A DNA stretch of 64,000 nucleotides from Lysobacter sp036697405 (GCF_036697405.1 NZ_JBAHWA010000012.1:31823-95822); one strand, 5' to 3'; counted from the first letter of the stretch, positions 1 to 9,171 are shown. Numbers and translations: made by a program. The notes: generated by a model from the letters alone, not told the origin.

Positions 1-1062
1 CTCGCCGATCTGGTCGAGGACCTGCCCGACACCGTCATCGACGAAGTCCTCAAGTCGATGGACCGCGAGAACCGCGAGCGCCTGGAGCAGGTGCTGTCCT
101 ACCCCGAGGACACCGCCGGCCGCCTGATGAACCCGGACGTGGTGACGGTGCGCGCCGACACCACCATCGACGTGGTGCTGCGCTACCTGCGCCTGCGCGG
201 CGAACTGCCCGAGCACACCGACCACCTGTACGTGGTCAGCCGTCGCCACCAGTACCTGGGCCGGATCGCCCTGGCCGCCCTGCTCACCCACGAACCCGGC
301 ACCGCGATCAACAAGCTGATCGACGACGAGCAGCCGGCGATCGACGTCGGCGAGACCGCGGCCGAAGTCGCGCGCCAGTTCTCCGACCACGACTGGATCA
401 GCGCCCCGGTCGTGGACGACAACAACATCCTGCTCGGCCGCATCACCATCGACGACGTGGTCGACATCATCCGCGACCAGGCCGAACACCAGGCCTTGAG
501 CGCGGCCGGCCTGGACGAGGACGAGGACCTGTTCAGCCCGGTCCGGCGCGCGTTCCGGCGCCGCCTGATCTGGCTCAGCGTGAACCTGTGCACCGCCTTC
601 CTGGCCGCCAGCGTGGTCGGCCAGTTCGAGGACAGCATCGCCAAGCTGGTCGCGCTGGCCGCGCTGATGCCGATCGTCGCCGGCATGGGCGGCAACGCCG
701 GCACCCAGGTGCTGGCGCTGATGATCCGCGGCCTAGCCCTGGGCCAGATCGGCGCGTCCAACGTCGGCGTGCTGCTGCGCAAGGAGCTGTCGGTCGCGTT
801 GATCAACGGCCTGGTGCTCGGCATCGGCCTGGGCCTGATCGTGCTGCTGTGGTTCCGCCAGCCCGGCCTGTCGCTGGTGATCGGCACCGCGCTCACGATC
901 AACCTGCTCACCGCCGCGGCCGGCGGCGTGCTGGTGCCGATCACGCTCAAGCGCCTGGGCTTCGACCCGGCCCTGGCCGGCGGCGTGATCCTGACCACCC
1001 TTACCGATGTGATGGGCTTCCTGAGCTTCCTCGGCCTGGCCACCTTGATTCTGCTGCGCTGA
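1..1062 (+). CDS. mgtE: Magnesium transporter MgtE, 5'-truncated by window edge
   Basis: Inner-membrane Mg2+ channel/transporter of the MgtE family. The reading frame is open from base 1, so the gene begins upstream; about 353 residues are visible. The first 35 or so residues are the end of the acidic MgtE N domain. A CBS pair follows, with a DTAGRLMNPDVVTV motif opening the first CBS and DHDWISAPVVDDN in the second. The C-terminal membrane domain has about five hydrophobic helices and carries the family signature PIVAGMGGNAGTQ, which lines the ion pore in known MgtE proteins. The CBS/N domains close the pore when cytosolic Mg2+ is high (family knowledge). The methionine at 58 is internal, not the start. 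Confidence is high. Confidence 0.96.
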   Translation, partial: LADLVEDLPDTVIDEVLKSMDRENRERLEQVLSYPEDTAGRLMNPDVVTVRADTTIDVVLRYLRLRGELPEHTDHLYVVSRRHQYLGRIALAALLTHEPGTAINKLIDDEQPAIDVGETAAEVARQFSDHDWISAPVVDDNNILLGRITIDDVVDIIRDQAEHQALSAAGLDEDEDLFSPVRRAFRRRLIWLSVNLCTAFLAASVVGQFEDSIAKLVALAALMPIVAGMGGNAGTQVLALMIRGLALGQIGASNVGVLLRKELSVALINGLVLGIGLGLIVLLWFRQPGLSLVIGTALTINLLTAAAGGVLVPITLKRLGFDPALAGGVILTTLTDVMGFLSFLGLATLILLR

Positions 1063-1272
1063 GCGCGCCGCGCCGGCGCCGCCGCAAGGGCGCTGTCGTA
1101 TTGCGCGCTTTGCCGACCCAAGAAACGGATCCGCGTTCGCCTGCAGGGAACCCACGAACGTGAACGACGACTTTTCCCAATGTGGCGGTCGCGGCAATTC
1201 GCACAGGCGCGCATGGACAGCGCGGAAATCGCACGGAATGATGCGATCAACAAGGATGCCGTGGACCGCACG

Positions 1273-2079
1273 ATGCTGCGACCCGTTACCGTTCGCCTGT
1301 GGGCGATCCTGCTGCCGTTGGCCCTGATGATCGCGGCCTCCTGCACGCACACGCCCGCGGCCCGCGAACACGGGGCCTTCGTCGCGCGCACGCTGGAACT
1401 CGACGGCAGGACCTACCGTTACCAGGTGTTCGTGCCCGCGCGCGCGGCCGGCGGCCGGCATCCGCCGGTGCTGCTGTTCCTGCACGGCTCGGGCGAACGC
1501 GGCGACGACAACGAGCGCCAGCTCGCGGTCGGTCTGGCGCCGCATATCCGTCGCGCCCAGGACGAGTTCCCGGCGATCGTGGTGTTCCCGCAATCGCCCG
1601 CGCAGGCCTCGTGGACCGACGGCACCGCGCGCATGGCCCTGGCGGCCCTGGACGCGGCGCTGCGCGAATTCGACGGCGATCCGGACCGGGTCGCGCTGAC
1701 CGGCCTGTCGCGCGGCGGCTACGGCGTCTACGAGCTGGCCCTGATGCAGCCCGACCGCTTCGCCGCGCTGGTGCCGATCTGCGGCGGCGTGACCGCGCCC
1801 GGCGCGATCGCCGACCTGTACGTGCACGGCGTGGCCACCGACGACGATCCGTTCGCGATCGCGGCCCAGCGCCTGCATCGCCTGCCGGCCTGGCTCTTCC
1901 ACGGCGATCGCGACGAGTCGGTGCCGGTGGAGCAGTCGCGGCGCATGGCCCAGGCGCTCAAGCAGGCCGGCGGCGAAGTGCGCTACACCGAATTCGCCGG
2001 CACCGGGCACAACGCCTGGGACCCGGCCTATGCGAGCGACGCGCTGTGGTCCTGGCTGTGGCAGCAACGTCGCCGCTGA
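1273..2079 (+). CDS. Lipoprotein alpha/beta hydrolase (predicted peptidase/esterase type)
   Basis: A serine hydrolase of the dienelactone hydrolase/prolyl-oligopeptidase-like group, 268 residues. The chosen start gives a basic N-terminus, a hydrophobic stretch and a lipobox LMIAASC, so the mature protein is probably a lipid-anchored envelope protein. An upstream in-frame ATG at 1180 would bury the signal peptide and was rejected. The fold markers are in order: oxyanion-hole LFLHGSGERG, nucleophile elbow GLSRGGYG, acidic residue in HGDRDESVP and histidine in GTGHNAWD, giving a complete Ser-Asp-His triad. The substrate cannot be read from sequence; relatives are annotated as phospholipase/carboxylesterase or peptidase. 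It sits alone between mgtE and a repeat element. Confidence 0.85.
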   Translation: MLRPVTVRLWAILLPLALMIAASCTHTPAAREHGAFVARTLELDGRTYRYQVFVPARAAGGRHPPVLLFLHGSGERGDDNERQLAVGLAPHIRRAQDEFPAIVVFPQSPAQASWTDGTARMALAALDAALREFDGDPDRVALTGLSRGGYGVYELALMQPDRFAALVPICGGVTAPGAIADLYVHGVATDDDPFAIAAQRLHRLPAWLFHGDRDESVPVEQSRRMAQALKQAGGEVRYTEFAGTGHNAWDPAYASDALWSWLWQQRRR

Positions 2080-2112
2080 GGCGGTCGGTCGAGAGCGACT
2101 GCAAAGCAACTG

Positions 2113-2262
2113 CCCCCTCAATCCCCCTTTTTCAAAGGGGGACGAAGAGCAGGGCTGCCTGTTCCCAGCGCACGCTTGCCTTCTTTGGGATGAGGAAGAA
2201 AGCTGGGCAAAGCGCATCGCGCTCCGCTTGTCTTCCCCTTTGAAAAAGGGGGATTGAGGGGG
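2113..2262. repeat. MITE-like repeat copy 1, 20-bp perfect terminal inverted repeats
   Basis: A 150-bp non-coding element. Its left end (2113-2132, a C-rich run CCCCCTCAATCCCCCTTTTT) is the exact reverse complement of its right end (2243-2262). Each end also folds on itself (TCCCCCTT...AAGGGGGA). A second copy of the same organisation lies at 51306-51447. No coding capacity is apparent. It may act as a terminator between the convergent genes at 2079 and 2279. Confidence 0.8.
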
Positions 2263-2278
2263 ATTCGCCCTACCCGCC

Positions 2279-2491
2279 TCAAGCCTTCTTCAGGAACTCG
2301 GTGCGCAGCACCAGCCCCTTGACCTTCTCGACGTTGCACTCGATCAGCTCTTCGTCGTCGGTGAGGCGTATGTTCTTGCACAGGGTGCCGCGCTTGAGCG
2401 TCACCGAGGTGCCCTTGACCTTCAGGTCCTTGATCACCAGCACCGAATCGCCGTCGGCGAGCGGGGTACCGTTGCTGTCTTTCACGATCAT
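2279..2491 (-). CDS. PhnA/YjdM-like small protein lacking the zinc ribbon
   Basis: A 70-residue protein matching the C-terminal domain of the YjdM/PhnA family, with the hallmark series IVKDSNG, LADGDSV, IKDLKVKG and KNIRL. The E. coli member is about 110 residues and starts with a CxxC...CxxC zinc ribbon that is absent here; the gene starts directly at the domain boundary. The historical name 'alkylphosphonate utilisation protein' comes from gene position, and no phosphonate genes lie nearby, so the function is unknown. It stands alone upstream of pyrB on the same strand, separated from it by a 50-bp gap. Confidence 0.85.
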   Translation of the reverse strand: MIVKDSNGTPLADGDSVLVIKDLKVKGTSVTLKRGTLCKNIRLTDDEELIECNVEKVKGLVLRTEFLKKA

Positions 2492-2541
2492 GCGTTGTGT
2501 TCCTTATGCCGGCGCCAGGGCGCTGCGGCGATTGGTGGGAT

Positions 2542-3486
2542 TCAGCCCTTGAGCAGGGCTTCGAGTACGGCCATGCGTGCGGCCACGCCGTTGGCGACCT
2601 GGGTGAGGATCAGCGACTGCGGGCCGTCGGCGACTTCGTCGGTGATCTCGACGCCGCGATTGATCGGGCCCGGATGCATCACCACCGCGTCCGGCGCGGC
2701 GCGCTTGAGGCGCGCGGCGGTGAGGCCGTAGGCGCGGTGGTAGTCGTCCAGCGACGCCACCAGGCCCTCTTCCATGCGCTCGCGCTGCAGGCGCAGCATC
2801 ATCACCGCGTCCACGCCCTCGAGCGCGGCATCCAGCTCGTGCGAGACCGTGCAGCCCTGCAAGGTGGCATCGTCGGGCAGCAAGGCGGCCGGGCCGCAGA
2901 CCCGGATCTCGCCGGCGCCCAGCGCGCGTAGGGCGTGCAGGTCCGAGCGCGCGACGCGCGAATGGCGCAGGTCGCCGACGATCAGCACGCGCAGGCCGGA
3001 GAAGTCGGTGCCCTTGGCCTGGCGCAGGCTCAGCATGTCGAGCAGGCCCTGGGTCGGGTGCGCGCTGCGGCCGTCGCCGGCGTTGACCAGGCTGGTGCCC
3101 GGATTGACGTGCTCGGCCAACGCCGCGACCGCGCCGTCCTCGTGGTGACGGATCACGAAGCCGCGCACGCCCATCGCTTCCAGGTTCTTGAGCGTGTCCA
3201 GGGCGGTCTCGCCCTTGCGCGTGGACGAGGTCGAGGCGTCGAAGTTGATCGTGTGCGCGCCCAGGCGCTGGGCCGCGAGCTGGAAGCTCATGCGGGTGCG
3301 CGTGGACGGCTCGAAGAACAGCGTGCACACCGCCAGCCCGTCCAGCGCGCGGCGGTCGTAATGCCCCTCGGCGAAGGCCTGGGCGCGGATCAGCAGCGCG
3401 CTCATGGCCTCGCGCGACATTCCGTCCAGGGTCAACAGATGGCGCGGCGCGGCGGCCGGCGTCGTATGCGGAAGCGTCGAGTTCAT
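2542..3486 (-). CDS. pyrB: Aspartate carbamoyltransferase catalytic subunit
   Basis: Catalyses carbamoyl phosphate + L-aspartate to N-carbamoyl-L-aspartate, the committed step of pyrimidine synthesis, in the cytosol. The protein has 314 residues, the normal length for the catalytic chain. The carbamoyl-phosphate site FFEPSTRTRMSF, the STRKGET loop, the VIRHHEDG motif and the HPGPINRGVEI segment near the C-terminus are all present. The start at 3486 overlaps the ruvX stop by four bases (ATGA). A longer frame extends upstream but only through ruvX. No regulatory chain (pyrI) is nearby. It is the last gene of the yqgE-ruvX-pyrB operon. Confidence 0.97.
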   Translation of the reverse strand: MNSTLPHTTPAAAPRHLLTLDGMSREAMSALLIRAQAFAEGHYDRRALDGLAVCTLFFEPSTRTRMSFQLAAQRLGAHTINFDASTSSTRKGETALDTLKNLEAMGVRGFVIRHHEDGAVAALAEHVNPGTSLVNAGDGRSAHPTQGLLDMLSLRQAKGTDFSGLRVLIVGDLRHSRVARSDLHALRALGAGEIRVCGPAALLPDDATLQGCTVSHELDAALEGVDAVMMLRLQRERMEEGLVASLDDYHRAYGLTAARLKRAAPDAVVMHPGPINRGVEITDEVADGPQSLILTQVANGVAARMAVLEALLKG

Positions 3487-3977
3487 GCGGCGGGCAGTTG
3501 GTTCAGGTCGATGGCGTCGTCGGGGGCGGCCAGGTAGCGCTCGACGATCACCGCCGCGGCGACCGCGTCCAGCGCCTCGGCGTCGCGCCGGCGCTTGCGG
3601 CCCTCGGCGCGGTCGGCGGCGAAACGCTGCGCGGCCTCGATCGAACTCAAGCGCTCGTCCACCAGCACCACCGGCAGTTTGTAGCGTGCGTGCAGCTCGC
3701 GCGCGAAGGCGTGCGCGCGCACTCGGGCGGGTTGGTCGCCGCCGTCCAGGGTCATCGGGTCGCCGACGATCAGGCCGTCGGGACGCCATTCGTTGCGCAG
3801 GCGGTCGATCGCGTTCCAGTCCGGGCCATGGCCGTGCACGTCGACCACCGCCAGCGCGCGTCCGCCGTGGCCGAAGGCGCTGCCGACGGCCACGCCGATC
3901 CGGCGCGCGCCGACATCGAAGCCCAGCACGGTGCCGTCGCGGCGGATCGGCGTGCGCTGGTCGGCGTCGGCGTTCAT
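3483..3977 (-). CDS. ruvX: Holliday junction resolvase-like RuvX/YqgF
   Basis: RNase H-fold YqgF family, 164 residues. YqgF is best supported as a pre-16S rRNA 5'-end nuclease in E. coli, although the family is still called a putative Holliday junction resolvase. Visible signatures are the first strand LGFDVGARRIGVAVG with its catalytic Asp, LIVGDPMTLDG, VVLVDERLSS (second acidic residue) and a C-terminal DAVAAAVIVERYL helix with the third Asp. ATGA overlaps join it to yqgE upstream and pyrB downstream, so the three genes are almost certainly co-translated. Confidence 0.95.
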   Translation of the reverse strand: MNADADQRTPIRRDGTVLGFDVGARRIGVAVGSAFGHGGRALAVVDVHGHGPDWNAIDRLRNEWRPDGLIVGDPMTLDGGDQPARVRAHAFARELHARYKLPVVLVDERLSSIEAAQRFAADRAEGRKRRRDAEALDAVAAAVIVERYLAAPDDAIDLNQLPAA

Positions 3978-4540
3978 GCGTGCCCGGCGTAATCGGCCAA
4001 ATGCGCGAAATCGACGCCGATGCGGCCCGCGGCGGCGTGCCAGCGCGCGTCCAGCGGCAGATCGAACAGCAGCTCGGCGTCGGCCGGCGCGGTCAGCCAG
4101 TCGTTCTCGGTCAGTTCGTGCTCGAGCTGGCCCGAACCCCAGCCGGCGCAGCCCAGGGCGACGATGGCGTTGTCCGGGCCTTCGCCGCGCGCCATCGCCT
4201 CGAGGATGTCGCGCGAGGTGGTCAGGAACAGGGCGTCGGCGATGGCCAGGGTGGAATCCCATTGCATGCCGCCGTCGTGCAGCACGAAGCCGCGCTCCGG
4301 ATGGACCGGACCGCCGGCCAGCACGATCTGCGAGCGCAGGCTGTCGTCGCCGCCGTCCACGCCCATCTGGCCGAAGACCTCGCCCAGGGTGTACTCGGAG
4401 GGACGGTTGACCACGATCCCCATGGCGCCGTCGTCGTCGTGCTGGCAGATCAGGGCGACGCTGCGCGAAAAGTTGGTATCCGACAGCGCGGGCAGCGCGA
4501 TCAGGAGCTGACTGGCCAGGGGGGTGGGCATCACGGACAT
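3974..4540 (-). CDS. yqgE: YqgE/AlgH family protein
   Basis: UPF0301 (YqgE/AlgH) family, 188 residues with this start, equal to the usual length. Conserved blocks include a LPALSDTNFSRSVALIC start, GAMGIVVNRP, VLAGGPVHPERGFVLH, TTSRDILEAMARGEGP and ALGCAGWGSGQLE. The family has a known structure but no firmly established activity; AlgH is linked historically to alginate regulation in Pseudomonas. An alternative start three codons upstream (4549) is possible, and no strong ribosome site separates the two. It is the first gene of the operon with ruvX and pyrB. Confidence 0.93.
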   Translation of the reverse strand: MSVMPTPLASQLLIALPALSDTNFSRSVALICQHDDDGAMGIVVNRPSEYTLGEVFGQMGVDGGDDSLRSQIVLAGGPVHPERGFVLHDGGMQWDSTLAIADALFLTTSRDILEAMARGEGPDNAIVALGCAGWGSGQLEHELTENDWLTAPADAELLFDLPLDARWHAAAGRIGVDFAHLADYAGHA

Positions 4541-4702
4541 GGGCGCCATTCTAACGTGCGTGCCGCGCTCGCGGGTCGCGGCCGATCCGTCGTAGCATGG
4601 GGTTTGCCCCTTCGCCCGGACCCCCGCCATGCCCTGGCCGACCCTCCGTTTCCCGGTGCCGGCCCCGGCCGCCGTCGGTCGCCGCCGCGGACCCGGCTGA
4701 GC

Positions 4703-5269
4703 ATGTCCGGTTACTGCGACTACGCCCCCGGCCATCCGCTGCACGGCCCCTACCACGACCGCGAATACGGCTACCCGCAACGCGCCGAGGCCGAGCTGTT
4801 CGAGCGCCTGATCCTGGAGATCAACCAGGCCGGCCTGAGCTGGGAAACCATCCTGCGCAAGCGCGAGGGCTTCCGCCTGGCCTACGACGGTTTCGACGTC
4901 GACACCGTGGCCGCCTACGGCGAGCGCGAACGCGCGCGCCTGCTCGCCGACGCCGGCATCATCCGCAACCGGCTCAAGGTCGACGCGGCGATCCACAACG
5001 CCCAGGTCGTGCAGAGCCTGCGCGCCAGCCACGGCGGATTCGCGCAATGGCTGGATGCGCACCTGCTGCTGGAAGGGCGCGCGCGCGACAAGGCCGCCTG
5101 GGTCAAGCTGTTCAAGAAGACCTTCCGCTTCACCGGCGGCGAGATCACCAACGAGTTCCTGATGAGCCTGGGCTACCTGCCCGGCGGCCACCGCGAGACC
5201 TGCCCGGTGTACGCCAGGCTGGCCAAGCTGCGGCCGCCGCCGCCGTGGATGCGGGCGGCGAAAGCCTGA
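4703..5269 (+). CDS. tag: DNA-3-methyladenine glycosylase I
   Basis: Base-excision repair enzyme that removes 3-methyladenine from DNA, 188 residues. Tag signatures are present: the N-terminal zinc-ligand cysteine (SGYCDYA), YHDREYGYP, the LFERLILEINQAGLSWETILRKREGF-type helix pair (around residues 33-57), and a C-terminal GYLPGGHRETCPV with the remaining zinc ligands (His, Cys). The start is the ATG at 4703, directly before the conserved SGYCDYA. The gene is monocistronic and divergent from the yqgE operon, with a 162-bp gap that should hold both promoters. Confidence 0.96.
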   Translation: MSGYCDYAPGHPLHGPYHDREYGYPQRAEAELFERLILEINQAGLSWETILRKREGFRLAYDGFDVDTVAAYGERERARLLADAGIIRNRLKVDAAIHNAQVVQSLRASHGGFAQWLDAHLLLEGRARDKAAWVKLFKKTFRFTGGEITNEFLMSLGYLPGGHRETCPVYARLAKLRPPPPWMRAAKA

Positions 5270-5301
5270 GCGACACCTCGCATCGCCGCAGCGCCCTCGC
5301 G

Positions 5302-8300
5302 CTAGCGTGAGGGCGCTGCGATCGTGGGATCCGGCAATGCAGCCACCATCGCATCCGAGCCTGCAGCAGACGCCGAAGGCGCGACGGCCGCCGATGATGT
5401 CGGCGCCAACGGCCGCGCGTTCGGCAGCCACAGTTCGATCACGCGGTCCTCGGGCTTGAACGCGCCGGGCAGCCGGCGCAGTTCGATCTGCGGCGCCGAT
5501 ACGTACCAGGCGGTCAGCTGCGGGGCCAGCCAATCCTTGATCGCTTCGGCGCACTGGCCGTCGTCGTCGATGCGGTGCACCACCAGGGTCGGCTGCGCAT
5601 AGGCCTTGGGCGCATCGGCGTTGCGCGCGCGCGCCGAGCGCACCACGTTCTCGATGCCGGGCATGGTCGCGGCGGGCTGCAGCGTCTTCCACGGCAGGGC
5701 CGCCGCGCGCGCGCGCGTGGCCTCGTCGTAGACCTGCACATAGATCACCTGCTGCCGGCACAGCCGCTGCACGCGCTGGCCCGGCGATTCCGGCCGCGCT
5801 TGCATGGGCGCCGACACCGTGAGCTGCTTGTGCGCCTGCCGTTCCGCCATGACGACGCCCTGCGGCGCGGCCGCACCCGGAACTTCGCCGCCATAGGCGG
5901 TCGCGTCCTCGGTCGGCACGGCCGACGCGGACTCGGCCGGCGCGGCCAGCGCCAGCGCCGCGGCCTGGTCGCTGCGCTCCCAGTAGGGATCGCGCGTGGG
6001 CGGATCGCAGACCGCCTCGCACAATTTGCGATGCGCGCTCTGCACTGAGGGACAGGCCTGTGCCAGCGCCTTCGACACCGGCTGCCCGCAACTGGCCTGG
6101 ACCCGGGCGACCAGGCGACCGCCATCGCTGAGGGTGCCACGTTCGCGCCTTACTTGCCGGTACAGGCCATCGAGCAGCGCCTGCGCGTCTTCGTCGATAT
6201 CGACCGCCTCCGCGCCCGCGGGGGCCGGCTCGCCCTTGCGCGCCCACAGCGGCAGCTTGGCGCGCAGTTCGTCCAGGCGCTTCTTGGTTTCGACGCGGTC
6301 CTGCGCGCGCTGCGCGGCGAGCTTGTCGTAGAACTGCCAGGCCGGCAGCGCCAGGGTCGCGATCAGGCCCGCGCCCAGGCCCGCGCTGAGCGCCGCGGCC
6401 TTGGTCTCCGGGCGCCAGAACGGCTTGCTGCCGTCCTGCGCCTGCGGCGCGATCGGGCGCAGCCGACGCAGCGAGGGCAAAGCGTCCTGCGGCGCCACCG
6501 GCGCGGCCCAGCCCGGCAATTGTTCCAGCCACCCGGGGCGCAGGGCGCGGCCGAAATCCTCGCCGAGGCGGTGGTAGCTTTCCCACTGCGCCTCGTCGAA
6601 GAACTGGTCCGAGGTCGGCTGCTGCGGAAACTGCGGGTTGCGACGCGCGTAGGCGAGCACGTCGCTGTCGAGGGCGAAGTGCAAGTTCGGCTTCACCACC
6701 AGCAAGGTGCCCTGTTTGCAACGGCCCTGCGCGTCGGGGCGGTAACGGATCCGCGCCAGCATCACCCCGCGCGCGGTGTAGGCGTCGCGCAGCTTCTCCG
6801 GCGGCAGCACGCAGATGTGCTCGTCCTGCATCAGCGGCAGGTGGCAGGCGCTGTCTTCGGTGTAGAACTCGATCTCGGCGCCGAAGTCGATGCGCGCCTT
6901 GCGGATCAGGTTCTCCAGGTCGGCGAACTCGTAGGTCGGGTCGGCGCCGCAATCGGCCAGGACGATGAAGTCGAGCTGGCGCCGCAGCAGCGGATGCACG
7001 CCGGTGTTGTCGAAATGACCGCCGTCGGACAGATACCAGGCGCGCGCGCTTTCGCCGTCGAAGGAGGCGGTGGCCTCGGCGATCAGGCGTCCGAACTTGG
7101 AGTTGCGATAACGCCGCCACAGCGCCAGGCCCAGCTTCTGCGCGACGGTGGCGCCGGCCGGCCCGACGCCCGCCATCGGCCGCTCCAGCTGCGCGGCCGA
7201 GCGGCCGGTGTCGAACCAGTAGCCCAGGCGCGCGCCGACCAGGAACAGCAGCATCGCCCAGCCCGCGGTGGTGTTGGAGCCCGCGCCCGGCGAGGCGGCG
7301 GCGCCCGAGATCGCGATCCAGCGCCCCAGCTTGTCCAGCCGTTGGCTCTCCACCGCCGCGCGGTCGCCGTCGCGGCCGACTTCCAGGCCGAAGGGGCTGG
7401 CCACCAGCGGCGCGCCCTTGCGGTCGGCGTTGTAGAGCTTGCTGCTGGCGCCGCGGGTCTGGTTGAGACAGACGTTGATCAGATGCACCGGGCCGCCGCG
7501 TTCGTGCGGGCGGTAGTCGCTCAGGGCCACGTCGTCCGCGCGCACGGTCGCGACCACGTTGGAGAATTCTTCCGGACTGACCTCGCGCGCGCCCAGCACG
7601 GCCTTGCCGGGGAAACGGATCAGGTTGCCCACCGCCAGGTAGGTGCGGGTCAGGCGCGAGCGATAGAAGCCGTGCAGGGAAGTGGCGTTGACGGTCTCGG
7701 TGTGCATGCCCGTGCCGAGGAACCAGATCAACAAACCCAGCAGCAGCCACAGCAGGCGCAGCAGGGTCGGCTGCTGCAGCGTCCACTGCAGCCATTGCCA
7801 GCGCGGCAGCAGCGCCGACAGGTCCCAGGCCGGCAGCGCCAGGCGCTCGCACAGGCCGCTCAGGATCAGGTGCGGATCGGTGTCGTGGCGGCCGAACACC
7901 CACCACTGCACCACCGTCACCCACAGCACCAGCAGCACCAGCGCGGCGCCCAGGCCCAGCACGTTGATCAGCAGCGGCATCAGGCCCGGGCGCGGGCCCT
8001 CCTCGGTCGAGAGCAGGCGTTGGATCGGCTCGCCGAACGCGCGCACCGCCACCACCAACAGACCGCCCAGGCCCAGGCCGCCGTACACCCAGAGCGCACC
8101 GGACTCCAGGTTCTGCAACAGCTTCCAGCTCAGCAGGTCGACCGCGCCCAGGGCGATCAGGAGCAATGCGATCAGATTGATCTTGCGCAGGTGCGCGGTC
8201 AGCAGATCGCGCTCGCGGGTGTTGAAGGTGTCGCGGTCGTCGCTGGCGCCGCGCACCCGCGTCCACAGCCACAGGCCGTAGCCGGAGACGCTGGCCAGTA

Positions 8301-9171
8301 CCAACACGGCCACGAACTTGGCCGAATAGCCCGGCAGCGGCGGTCCGGAGTCGGACAGGCGCGAGGCCAGCACCACCGTGACCGCGCCGGCGACCAGAAT
8401 CATGGCGATGTCCCAGCGCGAATGGCGCGGCGGCGCGGTCAACGCGGCCATGTCCTTGGGCGCGATATCGCGCAGCGCCCAGTAGGCCATCAGATTGCCG
8501 GGCGCCAGCAGCAGCCAGCTCAGCGCCGCCAGCGGCCACCAGGCGCTGCGCCAGCCGCTCCAGTCCTGCGGCGCCAGCAGCGAGGTCACGCTCTGCAGCA
8601 GATGCGGCAGCACCACCACCGCGCCGATCGCGATCGCCAGCAGCGCGAACTCCAGGTGCACGGCCAGGCCGGCGCGCAGGTAAGTGGCGATGGCGATGCC
8701 GTAATCGCGCGCGCCGCGCGGCGCCAGGTAGCGGCCGTAACGGCGCAGCCAGGCCAGCAGCAGGGTGTCGCCGCGACTGAGCAGGCGTTGCGCGTCGGCG
8801 ATCCCCAGCGCGGCGATCAAACGCCCCAGCGCCGCGCCCGCGTAACCGCCGCCGGACACCGTCGACAGATAGTCCAAGCGCGGCAGCAGGCCGTTCTGGG
8901 CCAGGCCTCGGATCAGGCCGAGACAGAAGGTCGCGCTGCGCACGCCACCGCCGGACAGGGCCAGGCCCACGCTGCTGACGGCCGCGCCCTCGCCGGCCGC
9001 GATGCCGGCCTCGCGGCGGCGCGCCTGCAGCGCGGCGCGTTCGGCCGCGTCGATGGTCGCGTCGTCGGCATCGCCGTGCGCGGGCGGCGCGACGTCGGCC
9101 GCATGCGCGCCGGCCGGCGCCCGCACGGGTTCCGGACCGGTCGTGGCGGGTCCCTGCTCGGTCTTGGCCAT
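5302..9171 (-). CDS. Giant membrane patatin-like phospholipase
   Basis: 1289 residues. The N-terminal part (about 66-125) carries the patatin oxyanion signature SGGGVRSA (73-80) and the nucleophile in STVSGGGYAG (Ser106). The matching catalytic Asp, in LSDGGHFDNTG, appears only at residue 716. Between them lie about eight to nine strongly hydrophobic helices (about 170-520), so a membrane domain seems to be inserted inside the hydrolase fold. A further hydrophobic segment (LGAGLIATLALPAWQF) precedes a roughly 300-residue soluble tail containing several cysteines that could form disulfides, which hints that the tail is periplasmic. Patatin-like enzymes hydrolyse phospholipid acyl esters through a Ser-Asp dyad. 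The gene stands alone and its substrate is unknown. The patatin call is solid; the topology is inferred. Confidence 0.9.
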   Translation of the reverse strand: MAKTEQGPATTGPEPVRAPAGAHAADVAPPAHGDADDATIDAAERAALQARRREAGIAAGEGAAVSSVGLALSGGGVRSATFCLGLIRGLAQNGLLPRLDYLSTVSGGGYAGAALGRLIAALGIADAQRLLSRGDTLLLAWLRRYGRYLAPRGARDYGIAIATYLRAGLAVHLEFALLAIAIGAVVVLPHLLQSVTSLLAPQDWSGWRSAWWPLAALSWLLLAPGNLMAYWALRDIAPKDMAALTAPPRHSRWDIAMILVAGAVTVVLASRLSDSGPPLPGYSAKFVAVLVLASVSGYGLWLWTRVRGASDDRDTFNTRERDLLTAHLRKINLIALLLIALGAVDLLSWKLLQNLESGALWVYGGLGLGGLLVVAVRAFGEPIQRLLSTEEGPRPGLMPLLINVLGLGAALVLLVLWVTVVQWWVFGRHDTDPHLILSGLCERLALPAWDLSALLPRWQWLQWTLQQPTLLRLLWLLLGLLIWFLGTGMHTETVNATSLHGFYRSRLTRTYLAVGNLIRFPGKAVLGAREVSPEEFSNVVATVRADDVALSDYRPHERGGPVHLINVCLNQTRGASSKLYNADRKGAPLVASPFGLEVGRDGDRAAVESQRLDKLGRWIAISGAAASPGAGSNTTAGWAMLLFLVGARLGYWFDTGRSAAQLERPMAGVGPAGATVAQKLGLALWRRYRNSKFGRLIAEATASFDGESARAWYLSDGGHFDNTGVHPLLRRQLDFIVLADCGADPTYEFADLENLIRKARIDFGAEIEFYTEDSACHLPLMQDEHICVLPPEKLRDAYTARGVMLARIRYRPDAQGRCKQGTLLVVKPNLHFALDSDVLAYARRNPQFPQQPTSDQFFDEAQWESYHRLGEDFGRALRPGWLEQLPGWAAPVAPQDALPSLRRLRPIAPQAQDGSKPFWRPETKAAALSAGLGAGLIATLALPAWQFYDKLAAQRAQDRVETKKRLDELRAKLPLWARKGEPAPAGAEAVDIDEDAQALLDGLYRQVRRERGTLSDGGRLVARVQASCGQPVSKALAQACPSVQSAHRKLCEAVCDPPTRDPYWERSDQAAALALAAPAESASAVPTEDATAYGGEVPGAAAPQGVVMAERQAHKQLTVSAPMQARPESPGQRVQRLCRQQVIYVQVYDEATRARAAALPWKTLQPAATMPGIENVVRSARARNADAPKAYAQPTLVVHRIDDDGQCAEAIKDWLAPQLTAWYVSAPQIELRRLPGAFKPEDRVIELWLPNARPLAPTSSAAVAPSASAAGSDAMVAALPDPTIAAPSR

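Noticed and set aside
733..2217. Long antisense open frame (494 codons) opposite mgtE and the hydrolase gene
   Set aside because: It is the GC-rich reverse strand of two clear plus-strand genes; its translation is Arg/Gly/Ala/Gln-rich and without domain features.
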